DNA of 64,000 bases, taken from NCBI GenBank assembly GCA_021646465.1, contig SOET01000004.1:62001-126000 (forward strand), read 5' to 3'. Numbering within the stretch: position 1 is the first letter of the stretch; each line of letters begins with the position of its first letter. Below are positions 40,581-50,324 of the stretch, piece after piece. This DNA comes from Candidatus Kuenenia hertensis. GTDB taxonomy: Bacteria; Planctomycetota; Brocadiia; Brocadiales; Brocadiaceae. The notes below the pieces were generated by a model. That model did not search any database. It had not been told where the DNA came from and was given only the letters and a program-made list of their open reading frames with translations. The translations under genes and the position numbers were made by a program.

Positions 40581-41928
40581 TACGACAATTCTGATCATTG
40601 ATGACAATGAGGAGCATGCAAATGCTACGGCGGAAGCAATACAAAAAGTAGGATACAAATGCATTATTGCTACCTGTGGCAAAGAGGGTTTGAGGGTTAT
40701 TGAATCGGAAGAGATAGACATTGTAATTACCGACTTAATGATGCATGATTTCAGCGGTATGGAAATCCTCAAAGCAACCAAAGAAAAATTGCCTGACGCT
40801 GAAATTATTCTGATAACCGGATATGGTACTGTGGAAACGGCTGTTGACGCCATGCAAAAAGGAGCTGCTACCTTTCTTACGAAACCAATCAATATTAATC
40901 ATTTACGCGCTGAAATTAATAAACTCGTTGAAAAACAAAAATTGGTAAGAAATAATATCTTATTACAGAAACAACTCGATGAAAAATACGGTCTATCCGG
41001 AATTATTGGCAATAGTCCAAAGATGCAGAAAGTATTAACAATGGTAAATCAAATTGCCGGTACAAACGCCACCGTATTGATCACAGGAGAAAGCGGTACA
41101 GGAAAAGAACTTATAGCAAAAACTATACATAATAACAGCCAAAGGAAGCATAACCCTTTGGTAATCCTGAACTCTGCCGCAATTCCGGAAAATATTCTTG
41201 AGAGTGAACTTTTTGGGCACGAAAAGGGATCATTTACCGGGGCATTGTATCAAAGGAAGGGAAAATTTGAATACGCCCATCACGGCACACTCTTTCTGGA
41301 TGAAATAGGTGATATGCCTCTTCCTACACAAGCGAAATTGTTGCGTGTTTTAGAAGACGGGATAATTACCCGCATAGGGAGCAATGAATCCATAGAAGTA
41401 GATGTGCGTTTAATTGCAGCTACGAATCAGGAACTGGAAAATCTTATAAAAGAAGGAAAATTCCGGGAAGACCTGTATTTTAGATTAAATGTCATTCGTA
41501 TCAAACTGCCTCCTCTCCGGGAAAGACTCGAAGATATTACATTGCTCATTGACGCATTTATACGTGAATTTTCACTCTCATACAACAAGGAAATTTTGCA
41601 AATTACCCCCGAAGCCAGAAAAATATTATTAAAATACAATTGGCCGGGAAATATCAGAGAACTAAAGAATTGTATTGAAAGTATGGTTGTAATAACTACG
41701 AAAAAATGTTTAGATATTGAAGACCTGCCGGATCATATTGCAAATGTGAGTGAAGATACTCCAGCCTCTCATGGTTTGGTGGCTGGAATGACCATAGAAG
41801 ATGCCGAAAGAGAACTCATTAAGTGTACATTAGCTACAGTGGGAGGCAACAGAGAAGAAGCGGCAAAGATGCTTGGAATAGGCGAGAGAACTCTTTACAG
41901 AAAGCTCGACCTTTATCATTTGAAATAA
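40567..41928 (+). CDS. Sigma-54-dependent response regulator, NtrC type
   Basis: The 453-residue protein has a receiver domain (Asp56 in VITDLMM, Lys in FLTKP), a sigma-54 AAA+ domain (about 140-370) with Walker A GESGTGKE, the sigma-54 contact loop GSFTGA in ELFGHEKGSFTGALYQRKGK, Walker B LFLDEIGDMP and the arginine finger region FREDLYFRLNVIRIKLPPLR. A C-terminal Fis-type HTH ends with EEAAKMLGIGERTLYRKL. It activates sigma-54 promoters after phosphorylation by the coupled kinase. Its targets are unknown; the downstream peroxiredoxin unit is a candidate by position. Confidence 0.93.
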   Translation: MSQYNTTILIIDDNEEHANATAEAIQKVGYKCIIATCGKEGLRVIESEEIDIVITDLMMHDFSGMEILKATKEKLPDAEIILITGYGTVETAVDAMQKGAATFLTKPININHLRAEINKLVEKQKLVRNNILLQKQLDEKYGLSGIIGNSPKMQKVLTMVNQIAGTNATVLITGESGTGKELIAKTIHNNSQRKHNPLVILNSAAIPENILESELFGHEKGSFTGALYQRKGKFEYAHHGTLFLDEIGDMPLPTQAKLLRVLEDGIITRIGSNESIEVDVRLIAATNQELENLIKEGKFREDLYFRLNVIRIKLPPLRERLEDITLLIDAFIREFSLSYNKEILQITPEARKILLKYNWPGNIRELKNCIESMVVITTKKCLDIEDLPDHIANVSEDTPASHGLVAGMTIEDAERELIKCTLATVGGNREEAAKMLGIGERTLYRKLDLYHLK

Positions 41929-41962
41929 TACTTGTAAAAATTTTTAGAATGATTGATTTCGC

Positions 41963-42340
41963 ATGTTAGAAATCAGAGTATGCGCCAACTGCAAAAGAAG
42001 TCTTTCCAAAATCGATATTGAATCGGGAAATGCTTTCTATCAGGAAGGAGGCAAGGTAATCTGTGGTAATTGCCTGGCCGGGCTAACAAAAACAGAAGAA
42101 GAATATGAAAAAAATGACTTTGTCCTGGAGGCTATCTTAAGCGAAGTAAAAAATATTAATCGTACGTTAACTTATGAACCCGCATCATGGTTAACAATAC
42201 TGGCAGCCGTTATACAGTGTTTTGTATTTGGTTCCCTCATTTTTGCCTACCTTCATCGCCATGGCGATGTTCATTCCTATTTATTATTAGCCCTCGTTTT
42301 TCAAGTAATGGCTTTGACCTTTTTTGTGATAAAAAAATAA
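41963..42340 (+). CDS. Small membrane protein with a Cys-rich N-terminus
   Basis: The 125-residue protein has CxxC pairs (VCANCKRSLSKIDIESG and ICGNCLAGL), resembling a zinc ribbon, then a short charged stretch. Two hydrophobic segments follow at about 73-95 and 103-121. The function is unknown. It sits 34 bases after the NtrC-type regulator, in the same direction, and 95 bases ahead of the peroxiredoxin gene, so it may be part of either transcript. No strong ribosome site is seen before the ATG. Confidence 0.65.
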   Translation: MLEIRVCANCKRSLSKIDIESGNAFYQEGGKVICGNCLAGLTKTEEEYEKNDFVLEAILSEVKNINRTLTYEPASWLTILAAVIQCFVFGSLIFAYLHRHGDVHSYLLLALVFQVMALTFFVIKK

Positions 42341-42435
42341 TGATGAAATATTACTTGACTTTCATTTTTATCTTTATATAATCAGTAATCATTATTGAAT
42401 GGTAATATTTTCATTTTAACGATCGGAGGAAAAGT

Positions 42436-42957
42436 ATGGGTATACAAGTTGGACAATGTGCGCCGGGTTTTACAATGCAGGGTGTGGTGGGTGAAAAATT
42501 TGAGGACTTTTCTCTGGACAATTATAAGGGGAAATGGGTGGTGCTTTTTTTCTATCCCCTGGATTTCACCTTTATATGTCCGACGGAAATAACAGAATTT
42601 TCAAAACGAGACGGAGATTTTAAGTCGCTCAATGCTCAGGTATTGGGGATAAGTATTGATAGTGTCTTCTCGCATAAAGCCTGGCTGAAGGATCTTGGGA
42701 AACTTAATTTTCCTTTGCTCAGTGATATCACAAAAGAAGTTTCAAGGAAATATGGAGTATTGCTTGAGGACAAAGGTATTGCATTAAGAGGTACATTCAT
42801 CATCGACCCTGAAGGCAAGGTAAAATACCAGCTCGTACACGATTTGGGTGTTGGCAGAAGTGTTGAAGAAATTCTTAGGGTTCTTAACGCTTTACAGACC
42901 GGAGAACTTTGTCCCGTTGAATGGAAACCAGGAAAAAAGACTCTGGGAAAGGGCTAA
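42436..42957 (+). CDS. Typical 2-Cys peroxiredoxin (AhpC/Prx family)
   Basis: The 173-residue protein has the active-site block FYPLDFTFICPTEITEF with peroxidatic Cys48, and resolving Cys159 in GELCPVEWKPG, as in typical 2-Cys AhpC. FIIDPEGKVKYQLVHDLGVG is a conserved family stretch. It reduces H2O2 and alkyl hydroperoxides, being recycled by thioredoxin or AhpF-like reductase. TCGGAGG lies 7 bases before the ATG. It is cytoplasmic and has no signal. It is a single gene bounded downstream by the dispersed repeat at 43038. Confidence 0.92.
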   Translation: MGIQVGQCAPGFTMQGVVGEKFEDFSLDNYKGKWVVLFFYPLDFTFICPTEITEFSKRDGDFKSLNAQVLGISIDSVFSHKAWLKDLGKLNFPLLSDITKEVSRKYGVLLEDKGIALRGTFIIDPEGKVKYQLVHDLGVGRSVEEILRVLNALQTGELCPVEWKPGKKTLGKG

Positions 42958-43037
42958 GTGCCAATAGAGAAGGAAAAAACAATATTACGCTGCAAGCAAA
43001 TAAGTTGTTCTCATTCCTCCTCTGGAATAAATTTTAT

Positions 43038-43102
43038 AGGGTGGGCAGGACATTGCCCACCCTGCAAAGTTTGAAATTCCTTGTCATGTAACGTAAATTT
43101 AT
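43038..43102. repeat. Dispersed repeat, copy 2
   Basis: Begins with a perfect 9-bp hairpin gggtgggca/tgcccaccc (43039-43062), then a tttgaaattcctt block and ends taacgtaaattta. Copy 1 is at 7592-7644 with a shorter palindrome. It lies between the convergent peroxiredoxin and molybdopterin oxidoreductase genes, where the hairpin might also help termination. Confidence 0.7.
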
Positions 43103-43163
43103 AGTAAATATATTGTATCGAAAATCTTCAACCCCTACGTTATGATATGGATTTTTGTAGTAA

Positions 43164-45290
43164 TTATTGATTTTCCTTTTCAATAGTACACAATAATCCT
43201 CTTAATTGGTAAGAACCAAAGGCGGGATCGTACGGTGGTTGATTATTAGTTAATAAATTGGCATTCGATTCCCAAACGCCAAATTCAGGGCCTGCTTTTT
43301 CAGGAAACCACCATCCATGTTCCACGCTTATCACCCGAGGATGAATATCTTCCGTAACCAGCGCCTTCATTCTGATGCTCCCTCTGGGCGATCGCACAAT
43401 AACCCAATCGCCCTGATGTATTCCCTTTTCCCCAGCAGTTTTCGGATGTATCTCTACCTGAGGATGCGGTCTCCGTTTTCTCAGTGAGGGAATTTGCCTG
43501 TGCTCGCTCTGAAAAAATTCTTTTCTGCGGCTTCCTGTTATCAGTACATAGGGAAATTGTTCCGCCAGTTCGGGGGTTTGCTGCGGACTTTCCGGCGGTT
43601 CTTTGTATGTCGGCAGAGGATCGTACCCCAACCTCTGCAATGATTTTGAATAAAGCTCTACCTTTTTTGAGGGGGTTCTAAATCCTTTTTCTTCATACCT
43701 TCTGTATTCATGTGGTGGATAAAAAAATCCTGATTCTTTCAATTTCTGATAATCTATCCCTAATGGTTCTAATTGATAATTCATTACGTCTTCCAGGCTT
43801 TCATCGCTTCCCGGCAGGTGCAGACGTTTGGAGAGTTCATTCATTATCCATTCGTCCTGCCTGCATTCCCCATGTTGCGTTATTTTTTGCTGTGCCATGA
43901 CCATGTTTTCTACTACCAGAGGATATCCGATTACCTGTTTTACTTCCGTCCAGAAGGCGGCAGGGAGAACATAATCTGCCAGTGCCGCGGTGGGAGTCAT
44001 AAAGAGATCGGTAACCACCAACAATTCCAGCTTTTGCAAACTTTCAAACACCTCTCTTGAATTCGCAACGGTAATCAGCGGATTGTTGCCAAAGATAAGA
44101 AGCGCCCGCACCTGGTACGGATCTCCGGTTCGCATTGCCCGGAATAATGTGGGAATATGAGCAGACGGCATGAATGCCCTCCAACCACCCAGGAGTTTGA
44201 ATGTATCCGCCCCTAAACGTTTCTTCAGCATGCCTTCCGGCAGTTTATCCTTGAGGGTAGGATAACTGCGGATGATATTTTTACCGATAATATCGCCGCC
44301 GGGGTTGTCAATGTTGCCTGTTAATGCGCGTAAAATGGCGATGCTTCTGACAGTTTGCAGGGAATTCGGATTCTGTTCAATGCCAAGTCCCCATTCTAAT
44401 ATTGCGGGTTTATTCAAAGCATATGTCCTTGCAGCTTTTACAATATCAGACGCGGCAACCCATGTGATCTCCTCTGCCCACTCAGGCGTAAATGTTTTTA
44501 CATGTTCCTTCAGTTCTGAAAACCCATACGTCCATCTCTCCACGAATTCCTTGTCATAAATATCTTCCTTTATGATAACGTGTATCATTGCAAGCGCTAA
44601 AGCCGCATCAGTACCGGGTCTCACAGGCAACCATTGTCCGCAGCGTTTTGCCGTTTCCGACCTCCTCGGATCCACGGCTATGCCGATTGCTCCCTTATCC
44701 AGAGCCCTTTTAACGGAAATGGCTAATTCACCGTCTGGCCCGGAAACCAGCGGATTGTGCCCCCAGAATAAAATGCACTTTGGCGATACTTCCCCATAGT
44801 AATCTCCGACAACAAAACCACCATACATAATATTGCTTACCGTAATTCTGGGGATGAAACATTGCGCCAAACCTGGCTCGTACCAATTAGGCGTCCCCAG
44901 AGCGTTTGCAAAACGCACGACATGCATGTAATGGTGCCTTCCCGTTCCCTGCCCCAGCGCAATCGATTCAGCCCCATGTTCCTTTCTCAAGATATCCAGT
45001 TTGGAGGAGATTTCGTCCAGCGCCCTTTCCCACAAAATACTTTCCCACTCCATGCTTCCCCTTTTGCCTTTGCGCAACAGAGGGGTTCTCAAGCGGTCAG
45101 GATGGTTTGCTATTTCAGGAGACATTACCCCTTTAACGCACATCCATCCCTTATTCATGGGTGAAGCAGGGTCTCCCTTTACTTTTACAACCTTTCCATC
45201 TTTAACGGACACAATAACGCCGCAACCGCCATGGCAGATTCTGCAAATGCTTTTATAGGTTTTTACGCTATCAGTTGAAGTTGTCACCAT
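43164..45290 (-). CDS. Molybdopterin (Mo-bis-MGD) oxidoreductase
   Basis: The 708-residue protein is of the DMSO-reductase family. An N-terminal [4Fe-4S] motif is complete (Cys16, Cys19, Cys23, Cys51: ICRICHGGCGV and GWMCVKG). LAQCFIPR (Cys144) is at the position of the Mo-ligating residue. ILFWGHNPLVSGPDGELA and ALLIFGNNPLITVANS are cofactor-binding stretches, and the C-terminal MoCo-binding barrel contains VEIHPKTAGEKGIHQGDWVI. No Tat signal is present, so it is probably cytoplasmic. Electron partner and substrate (for example formate, polysulfide, acetylene hydratase-like hydration) are not determined. An AGGAGAG site supports the ATG. No iron-sulphur subunit gene is adjacent. Confidence 0.88.
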   Translation of the reverse strand: MVTTSTDSVKTYKSICRICHGGCGVIVSVKDGKVVKVKGDPASPMNKGWMCVKGVMSPEIANHPDRLRTPLLRKGKRGSMEWESILWERALDEISSKLDILRKEHGAESIALGQGTGRHHYMHVVRFANALGTPNWYEPGLAQCFIPRITVSNIMYGGFVVGDYYGEVSPKCILFWGHNPLVSGPDGELAISVKRALDKGAIGIAVDPRRSETAKRCGQWLPVRPGTDAALALAMIHVIIKEDIYDKEFVERWTYGFSELKEHVKTFTPEWAEEITWVAASDIVKAARTYALNKPAILEWGLGIEQNPNSLQTVRSIAILRALTGNIDNPGGDIIGKNIIRSYPTLKDKLPEGMLKKRLGADTFKLLGGWRAFMPSAHIPTLFRAMRTGDPYQVRALLIFGNNPLITVANSREVFESLQKLELLVVTDLFMTPTAALADYVLPAAFWTEVKQVIGYPLVVENMVMAQQKITQHGECRQDEWIMNELSKRLHLPGSDESLEDVMNYQLEPLGIDYQKLKESGFFYPPHEYRRYEEKGFRTPSKKVELYSKSLQRLGYDPLPTYKEPPESPQQTPELAEQFPYVLITGSRRKEFFQSEHRQIPSLRKRRPHPQVEIHPKTAGEKGIHQGDWVIVRSPRGSIRMKALVTEDIHPRVISVEHGWWFPEKAGPEFGVWESNANLLTNNQPPYDPAFGSYQLRGLLCTIEKENQ

Positions 45291-45320
45291 ACTCTCCTGA
45301 AATTTTCAGATTATTACCAT

Positions 45321-46295
45321 CTAATTAAACCTTGTTCGCACCATTCCCCACAACATTCCAAAGCCAAGCGCTCCTGCCCTGAGGACTAGGAGAAACGGGA
45401 CGCATAGCCCGACGATGCAGTCTTTCCTGATTCCCAATTTCATTAAAGGCAGGGAGAGAAGGAAGAAAAAGGCGCCGGAGCCAGATGCCGCATATAAACC
45501 TGCGGGGGAAAAAACAGAAAAGGAAATGCTCATTAAAAAAAGAAGCAAAAAAAATATCTGTAATTTTAATGTTTGAGGGGTATAAGTATCTTTAAGCATC
45601 TTGTCAGGAAACTTCTTGTATACAACCGCCCGCCAGTATCCTCTCCAGAATTTAAGCCTAGCATACCTTTTTACCGAGTCTGGATGATCCAGGTGAAATA
45701 CAATGGCGTTTGGATTGAATACCATTTTGTACCCCATCTTTGACATTCGGTACGATAATTCCGTATCTTCATTATTCGCTACAGGAAAGCTCGTGTCAAA
45801 ACCGTCAAGTTGAAGGAATATATCTTTGCGAAACCCTGCGGAATACGTATCAACCATGTCGATTGATTCCGCTTTTTTCAGCATTTCAAATCTTTCCTCA
45901 AACTCAAGCTGGGCAAAACGGGCAACAATGCTTTTCTGTTTATTCTTGTATGCCCCCTTTACTGCCATTACATTTTGATCGCTGAACGGTGCAACCATTT
46001 CCCGTATCCAATTGGAATCCGGTACGCAATCAGAATCGGTAAATAAAATAATTTCCCCTTTTGCCTCCTTTGCACCTTTGTTCCTTGCCGTTGCAGGCCC
46101 CTGGTTTTCCTGCCAGAGATATGTTATATCATAACCCTGAGCAATTTCTCCCGTAGCGTCTTTTGAGCCGTCATTGACCAAAATAACTTCATAGGAGTCT
46201 GAGGGATAGTTTTGTTGTTTCAGGGCCTGTAAACATTGCCCGATTGTTTTTTCGGCATTATAGGCAGGTACGATGACTGATACAATGTACGACAT
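45321..46295 (-). CDS. Family 2 glycosyltransferase with C-terminal membrane segments
   Basis: The 324-residue protein starts MSYIVSVIVPAYNAEKTIGQ and contains EVILVNDGSKDATGEIA and the DxD-like ILFTDSDCVPDSNWIREMV, the nucleotide-sugar and metal-binding motifs of GT-A family 2. FDTSFPVANNEDTELSYRMS supplies the downstream acidic motif (ED). Two or three hydrophobic segments lie at about 245-315. It transfers a sugar from a nucleotide donor to a cell-envelope acceptor. It stands just upstream in the leftward set, 25 bases beyond the oxidoreductase gene, but has no visible ribosome site. Acceptor and product are unknown. Confidence 0.88.
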   Translation of the reverse strand: MSYIVSVIVPAYNAEKTIGQCLQALKQQNYPSDSYEVILVNDGSKDATGEIAQGYDITYLWQENQGPATARNKGAKEAKGEIILFTDSDCVPDSNWIREMVAPFSDQNVMAVKGAYKNKQKSIVARFAQLEFEERFEMLKKAESIDMVDTYSAGFRKDIFLQLDGFDTSFPVANNEDTELSYRMSKMGYKMVFNPNAIVFHLDHPDSVKRYARLKFWRGYWRAVVYKKFPDKMLKDTYTPQTLKLQIFFLLLFLMSISFSVFSPAGLYAASGSGAFFFLLSLPLMKLGIRKDCIVGLCVPFLLVLRAGALGFGMLWGMVRTRFN

Positions 46296-46401
46296 ACTTT
46301 TGAATGAAATGAAAAAATAAAATGTAGGGGTTTAAAATATTCATCCCCTCCTTTGTTAACAAATGAGCGTAATCCCATGTTGTAATAAATAGTTAAATAT
46401 A

Positions 46402-47211
46402 TTATCGAACGATAATTCCCGCGTATCCTACCACCTGATCATAATCATCAGTAACGTCTCCGCTTGTTGCGTAACGAATGAGTTTTGTTTCTTTTGCGCC
46501 GCGCTCTTTGGAACACACTAACATAATCACCGCCGGATAGATCCCACACATGGAAATACGGAATTCGTGTACTTTGTTGTATAAACCATCTTCATTAAGT
46601 GCCAAAATTTCATCGATGGCAATTCTATCTTTTCTGTTTGCAGACTCTTGGGGTTCGTGATGCGTCATGTCGGAAGAAGCTACTACAAGGGCATCCGGAC
46701 ACAATTTCTGTAATACCAGAGACATGCATTTCCCGACAGTTTTTAATTCCTTAATATTTCGTGAGGAAATAGTCATAACCACTATTTTTGTGTCCGGTTT
46801 AAAATATTGAATAAAGGGTAATTGTACCTCGGCAGCATGTTCATACAAATGAGCCTCTTTATCTCTTTCTATAAGATGGCAACTCGCTACCAATTCATTT
46901 ACCACTTCCTCATTTACCGCAATATCTCCAAAGGGAGTATTCCAGAAACCGCCGGGCCAGATGGAGTAAGGCTTGCCATACCCGGTATGATTTGGAGACA
47001 ATATCACTACTGTGTCCGGTATCGTTATGTACGAATACAAACTTCCGGCAACGCTGCCGGAATACATATATCCCGCATGGGGAGAAACAACTCCCAGGGC
47101 GGATTGTTTTTCACAATCCTTGATGATAAGAGTATCAATCTCATACCGTAACCGGTTTTTGTCACTGCTGTAAAACGACCCTGCAACGGCTGGTTGACGT
47201 ATCATATCCAT
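46402..47211 (-). CDS. AmmeMemoRadiSam system protein B (MEMO1-like)
   Basis: The 269-residue protein matches the MEMO1/ygiD-like family: MIRQPAVAGSFYSSDKNRLR, GVVSPHAGYMYSGSVAGSLY, VVILSPNHTGYGKPYSIWPG, and SSDMTHHEPQESA, whose His residues form the metal site. MEMO-type proteins are metal-dependent dioxygenase-fold enzymes and in prokaryotes co-occur with AMMECR1 and a radical SAM protein. Those partners are not in this window. No ribosome site is clear ahead of the ATG. It is divergent from the tRNA-Met, from which it is separated by 234 bases without other features. Confidence 0.92.
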   Translation of the reverse strand: MDMIRQPAVAGSFYSSDKNRLRYEIDTLIIKDCEKQSALGVVSPHAGYMYSGSVAGSLYSYITIPDTVVILSPNHTGYGKPYSIWPGGFWNTPFGDIAVNEEVVNELVASCHLIERDKEAHLYEHAAEVQLPFIQYFKPDTKIVVMTISSRNIKELKTVGKCMSLVLQKLCPDALVVASSDMTHHEPQESANRKDRIAIDEILALNEDGLYNKVHEFRISMCGIYPAVIMLVCSKERGAKETKLIRYATSGDVTDDYDQVVGYAGIIVR

Positions 47212-47441
47212 TTCTGGCCACTATAAAATAACAGTATAATAATGAGGTAAATAAATCACTTACACTTTTGTCGTACCAGAAAAGCAGTCGAATACATTTT
47301 AAAACGCTAAAATTTTAAGAATATTTCTTGAAAACAATGATAGCAGATGTTATCTTTTTTGTATGATTATCAATCCGATTAACAGACTTTGTTATTCTTC
47401 TTTAACGATCTTTTTTCACGATAGATTTGAAGAACAAAAAT

Positions 47442-47522
<81 letters not shown>

Positions 47523-47533
47523 TACTTCAGACC

Positions 47534-48973
47534 TTAAAGATTCAAAAACCCTTTAAATTCCAAATCCTTACCCACTTTTCTTATTAATTCATCTTCGTCG
47601 CATGCAAAACAAGGATTGATTTCAATTTGTCCTATTACATTATTATCCGAATCAGTCGGAATAGTAATCCCCGCTTTTTGCAACCATCGGCCAAACATAT
47701 TCACCATGTCTTTTTGAGCCGTTGAGGGAGAATCGTTTCCTTCCGTATTTTTTATTGGGGAAAATTCATCTTTGCGGGCAACTTCCATGATTACACCCTT
47801 TTTCACATGCTTTAGTATATCAAAAATAAACGTTTCAAACTTAATGGCATTATTTTCTTCGGGAGTATTCAATTTTCCCTTCATATCAATAAAGGGAACC
47901 TTTTTTATCGCTATATGATACGGCAGATATGTTTCCATTTGAAACAGTCTTTCAAGAAAAGCAATGCTGAATATATGAATCGCAATATTTCCTGCATCGT
48001 ATTTTAATGAACCATCATTATTTTTTGCATATCTGTCTTCCTGGCTCAGTTCCGTATACTCAACCACGTGCAAGTGTCCGTTAAGAGAAACAATAACTCC
48101 TACCTTCTCTTCAGGATTACGTTTTTTAACTACCTTCGATGACATATCTGCACTATTCACTAGATGATAGCCGATAAATACCGGGTCTGCCATTTTTATG
48201 AGTACGTTATCCACCTGATGATAGAAAATATGTTTAATACGCCGTTTTTTCATATCGGTTATGATATTTTTTTCCTGAAGGGCAAGAATAGTACCACCAT
48301 GACCATTTGGGCTCATTACGATATTTGACCTTGTATTCATTAAAAGTTTGCCGTTCCTATTTACCGCGGGAATCATTCGTTGGGTAAAAAAGCATATCCC
48401 TTGTGGGTCCAGCCCGAAGAATGCGTTCGAATGAAAAAACGTCTTCGTATCGTTGTCGTTTGTTTCACTCGTCATAATATACCAGGGAACAGATGTATTA
48501 TATTTTATTTGCAGGGCGTAAATTTTCTCGGCATGAAGTTGAAAGATGCTTTTCTTGTTAACCGGCGATATGGGAAGCATGCCCTTCGGGCCGTCAATTC
48601 CCAACCTTGTTCCCTGCCCTCCCGCTACGGTAAGAACGGCAATTTCTCCCCTGCACAATGCATCTTCACCCATTTGCCTGGCTTTTTCAGCAATTTTCTT
48701 TTCTTCATTATTTTTGGGAATACCAATAATATGTGGAGGCTGTAAATTTTTCTGAAATGTATCCGGAGTTGAATTGAGATGCTCGTGAAAAAGTTTTTGC
48801 AGAAGCGTAAAATCTATTGAAGATATTTGTTCCAAAAGATGTTGTTTTTCTGAAGCGGACAGTTCTTCCCACCAATTAAATATGTGAGACTGTCCGGCCT
48901 CGAATACCTTTTCTATATGTTGGCGGTAGTCGGGATATGCTTCCTCAATAGAATCCTTGTTTGCTGTGTTCAT
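47534..48973 (-). CDS. UAP1-type UDP-sugar pyrophosphorylase
   Basis: The 479-residue protein matches the eukaryote-type UDP-GlcNAc/UDP-sugar pyrophosphorylase family. The nucleotide-binding signature VLTVAGGQGTRLGIDGPKGM, VPWYIMTSETNDNDT, SPNGHGGTILALQ and HIFYHQVDNVLIKMADPVF (with the UTP/Mg Asp) are in their usual order. It makes UDP-N-acetylglucosamine or UDP-glucose from the sugar-1-phosphate. It starts 2 bases after the hslU stop and so is the third gene of the hslVU operon. It may link cell-wall precursor supply to that operon. It is distinct from a GlmU-type enzyme by fold. Confidence 0.88.
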   Translation of the reverse strand: MNTANKDSIEEAYPDYRQHIEKVFEAGQSHIFNWWEELSASEKQHLLEQISSIDFTLLQKLFHEHLNSTPDTFQKNLQPPHIIGIPKNNEEKKIAEKARQMGEDALCRGEIAVLTVAGGQGTRLGIDGPKGMLPISPVNKKSIFQLHAEKIYALQIKYNTSVPWYIMTSETNDNDTKTFFHSNAFFGLDPQGICFFTQRMIPAVNRNGKLLMNTRSNIVMSPNGHGGTILALQEKNIITDMKKRRIKHIFYHQVDNVLIKMADPVFIGYHLVNSADMSSKVVKKRNPEEKVGVIVSLNGHLHVVEYTELSQEDRYAKNNDGSLKYDAGNIAIHIFSIAFLERLFQMETYLPYHIAIKKVPFIDMKGKLNTPEENNAIKFETFIFDILKHVKKGVIMEVARKDEFSPIKNTEGNDSPSTAQKDMVNMFGRWLQKAGITIPTDSDNNVIGQIEINPCFACDEDELIRKVGKDLEFKGFLNL

Positions 48974-48975
48974 AT

Positions 48976-50322
48976 TTATAATATATAGCGGCTAAGGTCT
49001 TCATCCTTCACTATTGCCTGCAATTTATCATTTACGTATTTATCATCAATAGTCACTTCCTTCTTCTCCATATCGGGCGCATCAAAAGAGGCGTCTTCCA
49101 GAAGTTTTTCCATAACAGTATGTAACCTTCTTGCGCCAATGTTCTGCGTACGTTTATTAACTTGTACTGCAATTTCTGTAATTGCCTCAATTGCTTCATT
49201 TTTGAAATCAACTTTAATCCCTTCTGTTTCGAGGAGCGACTTGTATTGTTTAATTAACGCATTTTTTGGCTCTGTTAATATGCGCAAAAATTCTTCCTTC
49301 CCCAAATCTTCCAGCTCGACCCGAATGGGGAATCTTCCCTGCAGCTCTGGAATCAAATCAGAAGGTTTTGACACATGAAACGCTCCTGCCGCTATAAAAA
49401 GAATGCGGTCGGTCTTGACGATCCCGTATCTTGTATTTACTGTGGTACCTTCTACAATCGGCAAGAGGTCTCTTTGCACCCCCTCGCGGGAAACATCAGG
49501 ACCTCTGCTTGTTTCACGGCCTGCGATTTTATCTATTTCATCCAAAAAAATAATTCCAAACTGTTCTGTCCTCCGAATGGCTTCCTGTATCGCCTTTTCT
49601 TTATCAACCAGTTTTTCCGCTTCCTCGTGTATCAAAATCCTTTTTGCCTCGGCAACAGCAACCTTACGCACCTGAGCGCGTGGTGGAAGCATTTTTTCCA
49701 TCATGTTTTGAAAATCCATCCCCATTTCTTCCACCCCGGCAACAAACCCTTGCAATACAAACGATTTTTCATGAACGGTAAGCTCCACCGTCCGGTTTGC
49801 AAGTTCACCACTCTTCAATTTTTTCCTTAGTTTTTCACGCGTTTTCATTCGCTGATCTTCCCTTGCCTCCTCCTTTTCCTTATCCATCTTCTCAGAACTC
49901 TTTGGAGTTGGCGGCAACAGCAGATCCAAAAGACGTTCTTCTGCCAATTCTTCCGCTTTATCCTGAACTTCTTTCAGCATCTCCGCCTTCACCATATTAA
50001 CACCGATCTCGGTAATATCACGTATCATAGACTCAACATCACGCCCATGATATCCTACCTCAGTGTACTTAGACGCTTCTATCTTGAGAAAAGGAGCCCT
50101 TACCAGCGAGGCCATACGGCGTGCTATTTCCGTTTTTCCCACGCCAGTCGGCCCTATCATGATTATGTTTTTGGGCAATATTTCTTCGCGTAATTCTTCA
50201 GAAAGCTGATGCCTGCGCCAACGATTTCGTATCGCAATCGCCACGGCGCGCTTGGCGTTTTTCTGTCCAATAACATATTTATCCAGTTCCTCAACGATTT
50301 TTCGAGGCGTCAATTCCTCCAC
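48976..50322 (-). CDS. hslU: ATP-dependent protease ATPase subunit HslU
   Basis: From the GTG at 50322 the protein has 448 residues. It matches Hsl[21 protein letters not shown], Walker [30 protein letters not shown], Walker [15 protein letters not shown], sensor and pore region [20 protein letters not shown], and the end DEDLSRYIL, whose last residues activate HslV. I chose this start because GGAGG lies 10 bases upstream and 2 bases past the hslV stop. An in-frame ATG further upstream lies inside hslV and adds 15 residues unlike HslU. It unfolds proteins and feeds them to HslV. Confidence 0.96.
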   Translation of the reverse strand: MEELTPRKIVEELDKYVIGQKNAKRAVAIAIRNRWRRHQLSEELREEILPKNIIMIGPTGVGKTEIARRMASLVRAPFLKIEASKYTEVGYHGRDVESMIRDITEIGVNMVKAEMLKEVQDKAEELAEERLLDLLLPPTPKSSEKMDKEKEEAREDQRMKTREKLRKKLKSGELANRTVELTVHEKSFVLQGFVAGVEEMGMDFQNMMEKMLPPRAQVRKVAVAEAKRILIHEEAEKLVDKEKAIQEAIRRTEQFGIIFLDEIDKIAGRETSRGPDVSREGVQRDLLPIVEGTTVNTRYGIVKTDRILFIAAGAFHVSKPSDLIPELQGRFPIRVELEDLGKEEFLRILTEPKNALIKQYKSLLETEGIKVDFKNEAIEAITEIAVQVNKRTQNIGARRLHTVMEKLLEDASFDAPDMEKKEVTIDDKYVNDKLQAIVKDEDLSRYIL

Positions 50323-50324
50323 TT

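Noticed and set aside
43164-45290. Selenocysteine in the molybdopterin oxidoreductase
   Set aside because: The frame has no in-frame TGA and the likely Mo ligand is an ordinary Cys (144).
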